Origin: Leucosporidium creatinivorum
Taxonomy: Eukaryota; Basidiomycota; Microbotryomycetes; Leucosporidiales; Leucosporidiaceae
Reading direction: 5' to 3'
DNA length: 64,000 bases
Assembly: GCA_001600635.1 (NCBI GenBank)
Contig: BCKL01000003.1
Span: 571,923-635,922, forward strand
Shown here piece by piece: positions 55,332 through 64,000 of the stretch. Positions within the stretch are counted from its first letter, which is position 1, and each line of letters begins with the position of its first letter. The notes beneath the pieces were generated by a model. The model ran no database searches. It saw nothing but the letters and a program-made list of their open reading frames with translations, and was not told the origin of the DNA. A program made the translations under genes and the position numbers.

Positions 55332-56612
55332 ATGAAGCGGTCCTCTTCCCCTCCCGCTCATCTCGCCCTCTACCCTCCATCTCGCTCTCAAGCAGACGAC
55401 GACGACGACGACGACGATGAACTAGACATGCTCGTCCGTTGCTCCTCTACATCCCCCTACTATACCAGCTAACTCCCTGTACCCCAACAGACCCCGATCA
55501 AACGCCGTCGCTCCCACACCACCAAGTCGCGTCCCAACCCTCCTCCTCCTCAATCCGCTCAGCACATTGCTACCCCTTCCGAGTCTCCCAAGCGAGGACT
55601 ACCACCGCCGAGATATCATCCTGTAGAGCAAGTCCTGTCACGTACGCAGCACTATGCAGAGGAGCAAGACGAGGAACAAGAGGACCAGATTGTGCTCGTC
55701 GGTTCATCATCACCTCCCAAGCTGAAGCGAGGGAGTGGGAGTGGGAGCGGTAGTAGGGATAGGCAGGGAGGGAGGAGGCAAAGTACGAGCAAAGGAGCTG
55801 GAGCATCGTCACCTCGAGCCGAACCAGCAGCGGAAGGAGGCAGGATCACTCGGGCGAGAGTGGGGCTGCAGCAGCAGGGTAGCGGGAGCGGGAGCGGGAG
55901 CGGAAAGGGCAAGGGCAAGGGAGTTGCGATGCAGACGACTATTGGCGCTAGGGACCAAGACGAGGGAGCAACAGCAGAAGGAGATCGACCGACCACAAGA
56001 AGGAGGAGGAAGAGCGAGCCCTCCTCGTCCTCGGCGCAGCCTCAGCAGGCCTCATCGCCGAGGGCCCGCGCTTCAGCTCGACCTCCCGCAGGAGCAGGAG
56101 CAGGACGGACCCTCCGCCGAGCTGTCCAACAAGGAGCTCCTACAGCCGCCATCGCCGTCCTGCCCTCTGGGCGTCTCCCCCCTCCACAACCCCACGCCCT
56201 TGCACCGCGCCCCCCAATGGCAACAACACCCCTTGCGCAACCCTCCTCCACCCGTACCCAAACGCCGACCCTCTCCTCCTTCCTCACCTCCCTCCCTCTC
56301 CCCCTCGCGCACCTCACACCCATCTTCCACCACCTGGGCATCTCCTCGCCCTCTTCTCTCCTCGCACTCGCTTCTCCCACCGAAGCGGGAGGGAGAGCGA
56401 GGGCTGTGTTACTGGATGAGGTGGAGAGTTTGTCGAGGGCTGAGGCTGAGGCTGAGGAGGAGGCAGGGGCAGGGGGAGAAGAAGGAGGAGCGAGGGGCAT
56501 GACGAGGTGGGAGAGGATCTTGGTGGAGGAGGAGTTGAAGGTAGGGTATTGGAGGTGGAGCGGGGGTGGTGCTCAGGAGCAGCAACAGCAGCAGGGCGCT
56601 GGTACGGCGTAG
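55332..56612 (+). CDS. Basic disordered protein with small C-terminal helical domain, unknown
   Basis: Two exons. Exon 1 from the ATG at 55332 (MKRSSSPPAHLALYPPSRSQ, then an Asp run) is spliced (GTCCGT donor, CTAAC branch, CCAACAG acceptor) to TPIKRRRSHTTKSRPNPPPP, giving about 400 residues. The middle is Gly/Ser/Lys/Arg-rich (GSGSGSGSGKGKGKGVAMQT) and looks nuclear. The C-terminal 120 residues are ordered: TLSSFLTSLPLPLAHLTPIF, HHLGISSPSSLLALAS, GMTRWERILVEEELKVGYWR. The two short helices with HHLGISSPSSLLALA recall SAM-type domains, tentatively. It ends with a Gln run at 56610-56612. The frame is well supported by codon pattern; the function is not. It diverges from VAS1 across 327 bp. Confidence 0.72.
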
Positions 56613-56861
56613 AGCCGGCCGGCGCTGAGGGAGGCTCGATGGAGGAGTTATCGACGAGGAGGGGGAATGCAGTAAGACGGAATGGTTTCCTTTCGTTTGT
56701 TTCTGCTATCGCTGTAGCTTTTCATTTCTGTTGTGCCAACCTCTCTCGTTCGGAACCCCCGCTCCTTTGCGCTGCGCTCTCTCGGCGGCGCTCTCCCTTC
56801 GGCGAGCCAGGCTCGAGAGCACAAAATCATGTTACGCTCAGCTCGACGTCGACTCTGCGCC

Positions 56862-58357
56862 TCAACTCAAACCAGCTACAGGCACCTCCAGCACCTCCAA
56901 CCTCACGCCCTCGGCTTCCCACCTAGGCAACTCCCTCTTCTCTACCTTGCTGCTCTCTCCTCCCTCGGCGAGGTCCAACCTCCCCAGCGCCTCCGTCGTC
57001 CTTGCTATGGGCGTACTGCTCCCCGACCCAGAGGCACAGGAAGAGGAGGGGAAGCGGGTAGCTGGTGCGGAGGAGGGGTGGCGCAGGGGCGCTGCTGCTG
57101 CTGAGGAGGGAGAAGGCCGAGCGATGGAAGAAGGAGGAGGAGCGGGCGAGGCAGAGGCAGCGGGAGAAGAGGCGAGCGCCTCGAGCTGGGCGTGCACCCA
57201 GTTGACGTCGGTCAAGGGTGTTAGATCCGAGGGTTTCTCAAAGGGTAGTCGCTGTTGAACCCACCCCACCGTGGGAAACCCCATCAGCATCCGGCTCGAC
57301 CAGAGCAAAGAGCCGCCGAGATGGAAAAGCGGCTCGAACTCACCGCCTTGACCTCGTCATACGCCGCCTGCCTCCCTTTGGACTCCCTAATCACCTCCTT
57401 GGACCCAATGGCATGATAGAGCCGGACATCAAAGATGCGGAACAAGACGTGGTCGATGCGGAGGAAGAAGCGCGAGAGGATGAAGACCGACGTGGCGTTG
57501 ACTCGCTGCAACCGCCGCCCGAGACCCACACCCATCAGCACTCGCCGGAGAGAAAGGAAGCCCGAAGAGAGCAAGAGAGAAAAAACGTACAACACGCACG
57601 ACCAGCTCGGCAATCCCGTTATCCCCCAGCTCGTCCTCGAATAAGGGAATCTCGTCGTAAAAGAGGATGGGGATGTCCTGTCTTGCTAAAAGGGGGAGTG
57701 GGATCCCCGGGTGAGAAGGAGGGGCGGGGTGGAAGGTCGGTGGTTGGGGTTGAGGTGTTGGTGTCGGTGTCGGTGCGTCGGAGGAAGGTGGAGGAGGGGA
57801 CAGGGCGACCGAGACCGAGACCGAGCCGGGGTGGACGGTCGTATAGGTCCAGTCGAAGGGTTTTTGCACCGCCACGTCCGCGGAGGCGCTCTTGGCTTGT
57901 CTGTTCCCTCCCAAAGATTCGTTAGCCATCGCCCTCTGACTCTCTACAGCCCCCCCAGAGACACAGACACAGGAACTCACCCCCTCGCCCATTCATCGGC
58001 GTAAGCGACCTTGACCTCTGTATCCCTTTCCACCGCTTTCAGAGCGTCGAGGGCATTCCATTGGAATGAAAGACCTGTAGCCGAGTCGTGCAAGAGGAGC
58101 TGGTTGTTGCCGAAGCAGATCTCGGGCAAGGGGAGGTGGAGCTGGGCTTGAGCGCTGTTTTGTAGTGTGAGGAGGGAGAGCGGTGAGCTGGAGGTGTAGG
58201 ACAATAAGGTGAGAGAGAAGGAGGGAACGTACTGATCTGATTCTGTAGCGTTGAGGATGGGTAATTTGGTGCTAGTGATGCGCCAGGTGGAGAGTTGGAT
58301 CCCTTTGGATGAGCCGTGGTCAAATGGTCGAGGTGGTAGTAGTGAGGTAGAGGTCAT
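56862..58357 (-). CDS. TIP41: TIP41 (TOR signalling, Tap42-interacting protein)
   Basis: Regulator of the Tap42/PP2A branch of TOR signalling. Motifs: GIQLSTWRITSTKLPILNAT, LPEICFGNNQLLLHD, GLSFQWNALDALKAVERDTE (TIP41 core), QKPFDWTYTTVHPGS, the hallmark ILFYDEIPLFEDELGDNGIA, FILSRFFLRIDHVLFRIFDV, RLYHAIGSKEVIRESKGR, and LTPLTDVNWVHAQLEAL. A Ser/Pro-rich insert of about 40 residues precedes the hallmark, and an acidic/Ser tail ends VPVAGLS at 56862. Three introns. The ATG at 58355-58357 gives MTSTSLLPPRPFD; an upstream in-frame ATG at 58445-58447 would add 30 residues and leave only 59 bp to SEC13. I chose the inner one because conservation starts just after it. Confidence 0.93.
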
Positions 58358-58506
58358 AGGTGTAGCTGCTACTGAGCTAGAGCTGTTTTGTAGTTCTATA
58401 GTACAAGCAGAAGAACTGCCAAGGTAGACGTCGAAAGACAAGAGCATTTCGAGCTCATCTCGAGCTCGCTCTCTCCTTCCGCCCAACTCGACTCGCTCGG
58501 CTCAAG

Positions 58507-60141
58507 ATGACTGTACCAACTGCTCAAACGGTAGAGACTGGTCATGCAGACATGATCGTATGTACTCTCTCTCGCTCTATATGCTCAGCTGTAGCTCATC
58601 ATCTCTGTTACTACAGCACGACGCTCAGTTGGACTATTATGGCCGTCGACTGGCGACTGCTTCCTCGGACCGCACCATCCGCTTGTTTGAAGTAGAAGGG
58701 GAATCAGAATACCGTTTGGTAGAGACTCTCAGAGGGTGAGTACTCTGCTACTGTCGCTATCAGGCTACAGCTTCCTCTCGTAGTTCAGACGTGGCCTCGC
58801 GTTGACCGCTTCGTCGCGCTTCTCGGGCGGAGTGAGGCTATCGAGTAGCAGAGTCCAGTAGATTCTTACAGAACTAGCTACTGACCTCCGCTCTATCACC
58901 TAACAACAGACACGACGGCCCCATTCACGGCCTCTCGTGGGCTCACCCCTCGTTTGGCTCCATCCTCGCTTCCTGCTCCTTTGACGGCAAAGTCTTCATC
59001 TGGAAGGAGAATGAAGGACCGCAGAAAGGCTGGGGCAAGGTCAAGGAACACTTGCTGCACACTGCTAGTGGTCAGTCTCGCTCTCGCTGAGGGAGCTGGA
59101 AACGCGTTGAGCGCGCGTGTCGGAGAGGCAGTAGGGCGACAGCTGACCAGCTACATTACAACCTCAGTTAACGCCATCGCCTGGGCACCACACGAGCTCG
59201 GCCCCGTCCTCGCCTGCGCTTCCTCGGACGGCAAAGTCTCCGTCCTGACCTTCAACAGTGCGCTGCCTCTCGCTCCTCGCTCCTCGCTCTCCCTTCTTGC
59301 TCTTACTCACCACTCCTCGCTTGATGCTGCAAAAGACGACGGCACCTGGGACGCCTCCCTCTTCCCCGCCCACCCTCTCGGCGTCACTTCCGTCACCTGG
59401 GCCCCAGCCGTCGGGGTCGGATCCCTCACTTCGCTCGAGGGCCAAGGGCAGGAGGGTGGCCAGCAGGGATTGGCGCAGGTCAAACGGTTCGCTACGGGGG
59501 GTTGCGATGGATATGTTAGGCTGTGGGGGTGGAAGTGAGTTGCTCTCGAGCTTAGGGATGGCAGGAAGGGGGCTGATCATCCTGAGCCGAGCAGGGAGGA
59601 CACCAAGACGTGGTCGCCGGATCCCGTGCAGCCCGTGCTCGAGGGCCACGCCGATTGGGTGCGCGACGTAGCGTGGGCGCCGAGTGTTGGTGTTGGGCGC
59701 TCTTACCTCGCTTCGGCTGGACAGGTTCGTTTCCTTTTCGCTTGCTCTCTCGCTCGACTCGGCGCGCGCGCGCTAACTTGCCTCGACTCGACACAATCGC
59801 AATAGGACAAGACCGTCTACATCTGGACACAAGACTCGCCTCGCGCTCCTTGGTCCAAGGTCGCACTGGAACCCACGCCTTCCTCAACAGCAACACCAGC
59901 CGGCGGCGAGTCGGGCTCGGGCTCGGGAGGCGAGGGCAAGTTTGGCGATGTCGTCTGGAGGGTCAGTTGGAGCGTCAGTGGCAACGTCCTGGCTGTTAGT
60001 AGTGGCGACGGCAAGGTCAGCTTGTGGAAGGAGAATTTGAAGGGTGTCTTTGAGGAGGTTTCGGTGGGTCTCGTCTCGCTCTCTCGTCGGCCGAGCTCTC
60101 GCTGACCTCGATTCGCTCGACTACAGGAGCTGACTTCGTAG
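58507..60141 (+). CDS. SEC13: SEC13 (COPII coat and nuclear pore WD-repeat protein)
   Basis: Six-bladed beta-propeller shared by the COPII outer coat, the Nup84 complex and SEACAT. Exons: [17 protein letters not shown], then [20 protein letters not shown] with [27 protein letters not shown] and [31 protein letters not shown] with [60 protein letters not shown] with [33 protein letters not shown] with [14 protein letters not shown], and a short last exon ELTS ending at 60139-60141. Family signatures HDAQLDYYG and the six SxDG/W blades are all present. Eight short introns. The start at 58507 gives the standard N-terminus and shares a 149-bp divergent promoter with TIP41. Confidence 0.96.
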
Positions 60142-60334
60142 ACCAAGAAACTAGTAGTGTAACTCTGTGTGGCCATATACCTCTCTCATCCGGCACCGCC
60201 GCTCGGGCCTCCCCCCAGTCCGCGAGGGGCCATTGAGCTTCGTCGTCCGTTTCCGAATCTCTGCGTCCTGCCACAACTTGCGCATCTCGTCGCCTCATCG
60301 CCTTGTCGCTCGACTCTCTATCTCTAGACTGTGC

Positions 60335-62703
60335 ATGCGCTGCAGGACTCGAGGCATAGCTCCCTCGGCCGTAGCATGGCTGCTGCTCGCTCAAGTCCAC
60401 ATCCACGGAGCAAGAGGCGCCGTCTCGAGCGATGACCTGCTGAAAGCAATGGGCGGGACCGCGACGGGTCAGACGTTGACTACAGCGGCGTATAGCTTGA
60501 CCATGTTGGTGAGTCCTGCCTATCACTCGGACAGGGTGGGCCAGAGCTGACCTTGGAAGAGCGAGCAGGCCAACTCGACGGATTGCCTCGTTTCGCTGAG
60601 CTTTAAAGGGGCGATGAGCGATGTGGGATGGCTAGGATGGGGCTTGGGGACGGGGATGACGAAGGCTGATATTGTGTATGTTTGCGCGGGGAGGCAGAGG
60701 GCCAACGCCGAGCTGACTCTGCCTCTTTCGCAGCGTGCTGTGGCCCAACAAGGACAACACATGGACTCTGAGCCATCGGAACGCGTGTGTGGCTGTACTT
60801 GATACCTCCTACTGCCCTCGCTGACCTCCCCAGCACTCCACAGCGCCTCAACCGGCATGCCCACCCTCGTCGACGCCTCCCCGTCCAAAAACCCCTCCAC
60901 CGACGCCTCCGGTTCCCTCGTTGTAGTAGCCTCACTCTCCTCCTCCTCCTCCTCCGACTCTCCCACAATCGTCACCTTCTCCCGACCCCTCACCATGCCC
61001 AGCGGCTATACCACCGACGCGGCCGTCAAGGACCTCAAAGCCGCCATCAACCAGCCTATAATCTATGCTTTGGGCCCGAAGAATCCGGGGAAGGCGGATC
61101 CGGGGACAGATATTGAGCAGCATTCGTTGGATTCGATGGGGGCGTGAGTCGAGTGGGGAGGAGAAGAGCTCGGCGCTGGAGTTCGGCGCAGGAAGCTGAC
61201 CTTCTCGTCCGCGCTTCGACTCGCAGAACTTATATGGACCTCTCGGCATCTTTCTCCTCGTCCTCTTCACCCGTCTCGGCGCCTCTCAACTCGATTACGG
61301 GCGGCTCGACCGGCGCGACGGGGGGAGGGGGACCAGCTTCGGGCGGAGGAGCAGGGTCGACTACAGCTACCAGCGGTTCGGGAGGCGCCACAGGAGGAGG
61401 AGGATCTACCGACACGCCAACGGCGGGGGCAGGAGGAGGTGCGAGTGCCACAGCGACGGGCACGGGAGCTTCCTCCTCGTCCACCTCTACGCCTACAACA
61501 GGCTCAACAGCTTCAGGCTCCGCCTCATACGCTACTATCATCAAGTATCATGCGTTTGCTGGAGCGGCGGCTTGGCTCGTTGCTGCGCCGATGGGGGTTT
61601 TGATCGCTCGGCTCGGACGGCAGTGCTTGTTCTTTCCCTGGCATTGGGGGTTTCAGGTGGGTTGTCCTTCTCTCGCTCTGTTGAGCTGAATGACACGAGC
61701 GACAAGAGCTGACCCCGTCGAGCCGAACAGGTCTTCATCACAACGGTTCTGACTACCGCGGCCGTCGGCCTTGCGTTCTACTCGACCAAGCTCAAAGGCG
61801 GGGCGGTTACCAAGGACGCGCATGTGGTGAGCCCTTCCCGCTTCTCCCTCTTGGCGAGCGAGCCGCTGATTCCCCTCCCTCGACGCCGACAGTACCTCGG
61901 CTTCGGCATCCTCCTCCTCATCTACACCCAATGCGGCATCGGCCTGTGGATCCATCTCGCCGGAATGGCCGCCTCGGCAGCAGAGAAAGCCAAAGGACGG
62001 GCTCCGAGGAATTGGCTGCATATATGAGTCCCGACGGGCTCGCTCAGCTCGGCGATGGGGCTCGGCTGACTTGCTCCTCCTGTCGCAGTGGGCTGGGAAT
62101 CTCTCTCCTCATCGCTGGCTTTGTGCAAGTTAAACTTGGGATGACCAAGTATGGACTCTCGAGCACGAGCAAGCTGGTCTATGTCTATTGGGGGTGAGTT
62201 CTGCTCCGCTCGCGGTCCTTTCTGCGCCGAGTGCTGATCTTGCTCCCTCGCTCTCTGCCCTCTCCTCGTCCTGTGCTTTTCGATGCGACAAATATCACAG
62301 CGCTATTGCCCTCTTCACCCTCATCTACCTCATCTCCGCCCTCCTCGGCATTGCCAATCCTCCTCCCCCTCCTCCACCACTGAAAAAGCGGCATCACCGA
62401 GAAGCTGGGCATCATCATCGTCGCTCGCAGAAGCGACATCATCATCACCACCATCAGCCACATAGACCTGTACATCATTCGCATCGGAGGGAGCGGGAGA
62501 AGGAAGAGGCCGAGCGAAGGAGAAGGAAGAAGAGGAAGGCGAAGAAGCGGCGGAGGGAGGAGGAGAAGAAGCTGATATCGAGTGAGAGTGAGAGTGAGGG
62601 GAGTGGGAGTGGGAGTGGAAGCGGGAGTGGGTCGGAGAGCGACTCGGGAAGCAGTACTGCGTCGAGTGGGAGGAGTCGAAGCCGAGGGAGGCGGCGGTGG
62701 TGA
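60335..62703 (+). CDS. DOMON/cytochrome b561 membrane protein (putative ferric reductase)
   Basis: Signal peptide MRCRTRGIAPSAVAWLLLAQ, then an extracellular DOMON (cytochrome-binding) domain: AYSLTMLANSTDCLVSLSFK, VGWLGWGLGTGMTKADIVVL, WPNKDNTWTLSHRNAS, ending QPIIYALGPKNPGKAD with QHSLDSMGATYMDL. A Gly/Ser/Thr linker of about 90 residues (61.25-61.54 kb) leads to a cytochrome b561 four- to five-helix core: IIKYHAFAGAAAWLVAAPMG, RLGRQCLFFPWHWGFQVFIT (haem His pair region), YLGFGILLLIYTQCGIGLWI, NWLHI, GLGISLLIAGFVQVKLGMTK and AIALFTLIYLISALLG. The cytosolic tail is strikingly His- then Lys/Arg/Glu-rich and ends SRSRGRRRW at 62703. Members move electrons across membranes, often for ferric reduction; substrate not proven. 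About seven introns. Confidence 0.88.
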
Positions 62704-62869
62704 ACTTAAAGCTTAGACCTATCGCACTCAAGACTCGGAGTTTTGAGCGGAGAGCTTGTTTCGCGAGCGTGAGAGCACCTCTCGTGCACCTCAGTTCTCC
62801 AGCTCACCGTTGCTCTCGAGCTCTCCACGCCCAAAGTCGATACTAAATGATGCGCGCTCTTTTCCCCGC

Positions 62870-64000
62870 TCAAACCGCCTTGGCGATCTCATCAACCAAC
62901 TTCTTCAGATCCTTGGTCTCTCCCAGCCCGCCCTTCTCCGCTGCCTCACGATCCTTGGCCTTCTCCTCCTCGGTCTTAAGGTGCTCGGGCTTTGGCGTGT
63001 ACTTCTTCTCCTTCTTCTTGATGACCTCCTTCTTCTCGGGAGGGTACGCTCCCGCCTCTGCTGCCTTGAACGTAGGGTCATTGGCGAACTCTGCCTGTAT
63101 CGGCGCGAGCAGGGCGTTGATGGCTCCGACGACGGCGGCCTTGAGATCTCCGGGGTGCACCTCTCCGGCGGCGTAGGCAGCATCGAGTTCCTCCGTACTG
63201 GTGAAGTGACGGACGGCTCCACCGTGCTTGGGGTCGCCCTTGACGGTGAAGATGGCCTCGGGCGTCTCTGCCCACACTCGGTCGGCGATCCTTCCCTGCC
63301 CTTGCATCAGCTGGCCAATAGGAGCAATGACCGAGCGGACGAATGCAAGGACCCCATTGCCCTCGACCTCGCCGGGCGCGCAGTGGGCCTTTTGGATCTT
63401 GGACTTGACTTGAGCGGGAGTCTCGAGGAAGTCGATCTTGGAGTTGGGGTCCGAGGCGGACATCTTGCCGCCCGAGAGGCCGGGGACCATCTTGTTCATG
63501 AGGTGGGCGCGCTTCTTGTAGCCAAGCTTGGGAAGGTTGGCCTCGGCGTAGGTGAAGATCTTGCGCTGCGAGAGGGAGAGCGCCGAGGGCAAAGGTCAGC
63601 TCGTGCGCAGGAGGGCAGCAGGTCCAGCTTTAGCACTAACCTGGTCCACTCCTCCAAACTGGAAGTCAACACCGAGGTACTCCTCATCGAGGGCCTGCAG
63701 CAGAGGGTACAAGAGACCACTGAGGAGGGGACTCGAGACCTGCTTGACGACCTCAGCGCCGGCCTTGCGAGCATCGTGCTCGGTGGTGATGGAGCAGAGC
63801 TTGTACTTGTCCAAGTTATAGGCCTGGGAGTACTGGTAGTCGGAGCCGAGGACGAAGGTAACCTTGTCGAGGGGGAGGTGGAGCGAACGGAAGACGGCGC
63901 TGATGAGAGCCTTGTAGTAGTTGGCGCGGTGGGCGACGAGCTCAATGGGAGCCTTGAGATTGTCGAGGAAGGCGTGGACGTCTGTAAGAACGTTGAATCA
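62870..64000 (-). CDS. TYS1: Tyrosyl-tRNA synthetase, cytosolic, 5' part outside window
   Basis: Class Ic synthetase. Visible from the window edge: an exon ending near 63981 starts [20 protein letters not shown], then [56 protein letters not shown] with the tyrosine-binding DQ, an intron, [40 protein letters not shown] (KMSKS-class loop, here KMSAS as in many eukaryotes), [31 protein letters not shown], and a Lys/Glu-rich C-terminal tail [20 protein letters not shown] ending DEIAKAV at 62870. The HIGH-like motif and start codon lie beyond base 64000. Confidence 0.95.

Noticed and set aside
60142-60334. Possible GATA-factor site (CTATCT) before the b561 gene
   Set aside because: A single six-base WGATAR match is expected by chance; the longer ATCWGATAA consensus of iron repressors is absent.
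61250-61545. Gly/Ser/Thr tract as a separate repeat or cell-wall protein
   Set aside because: It is in frame between the DOMON and b561 domains and acts as a linker.
1-64000. Secondary-metabolite or operon-like cluster, mobile or virus-like elements
   Set aside because: No terminal repeats, integrase, transposase, capsid, polyketide or terpene genes were seen; gene functions are mixed housekeeping on both strands.

Overview
This window looks like nuclear DNA from a basidiomycete yeast, most likely of the red-yeast type (Microbotryomycetes such as Rhodotorula or Sporobolomyces). That placement is inferred from style, not from a search. The DNA is GC-rich and gene-dense, and nearly every gene is cut by many short introns of about 50-75 nt. 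These introns usually start GTGAGT, GTAAGT or GTGCGT, and carry a CTGAC or CTAAC branch site roughly 10-20 nt before the acceptor. Proteins have long Ser/Pro/Ala-rich disordered stretches. I saw no transposon, virus-like element, CRISPR array, rRNA or tRNA gene.

Layout. 0-8 kb: two TRK potassium transporters in tandem, the first cut by the window edge. 8.8-13 kb: an iron-responsive GATA repressor (Sre1/Fep1/Urbs1 family) and an Stc1-domain protein. 13-18 kb: a glucose-6-phosphate 1-epimerase (minus), a 14-3-3 protein (plus) and the histone-fold kinetochore/Fanconi protein CENP-S/MHF1 (minus). 18-20 kb: a single-pass membrane protein with a Ser/Thr-rich ectodomain. 20-25 kb: a low-quality stretch holding all twelve ambiguous bases of the window and three genes that all look broken (a C2H2 finger protein, an unknown protein and an F-box protein). 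25-26.7 kb: no convincing gene. 26.7-35 kb: glyoxalase I, a chalcone-isomerase-like mitochondrial protein, a ketopantoate-reductase-family protein and a large disordered protein. 35-45 kb: a WDR48/UAF1 homologue, an unknown Cys-rich protein and an MCH1-like transporter, all minus. 45-50 kb: a Kex1-like carboxypeptidase and a secreted GH5 glucanase. 50-55 kb: valyl-tRNA synthetase (minus). 55-64 kb: an unknown disordered protein, TIP41, SEC13, a DOMON/cytochrome b561 protein and the 3' part of tyrosyl-tRNA synthetase.

Most of this is housekeeping and the genes are not a pathway cluster. Possible functional pairs are the iron regulator and the b561-type reductase (50 kb apart), 14-3-3 and TIP41 (signalling), and Kex1, SEC13 and the glucanase (secretory route and wall). 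Several genes are divergent pairs with very short shared promoters.

The most interesting observations concern gene expression rather than new enzymes. The epimerase start codon appears to be split by an intron. Valyl-tRNA synthetase has an AUG-less in-frame leader that reads as a mitochondrial presequence. One of its exons is flanked by complementary intronic repeats. The first GATA finger lacks its usual basic tail. The clustered gene damage at 20-25 kb coincides exactly with the ambiguous bases.
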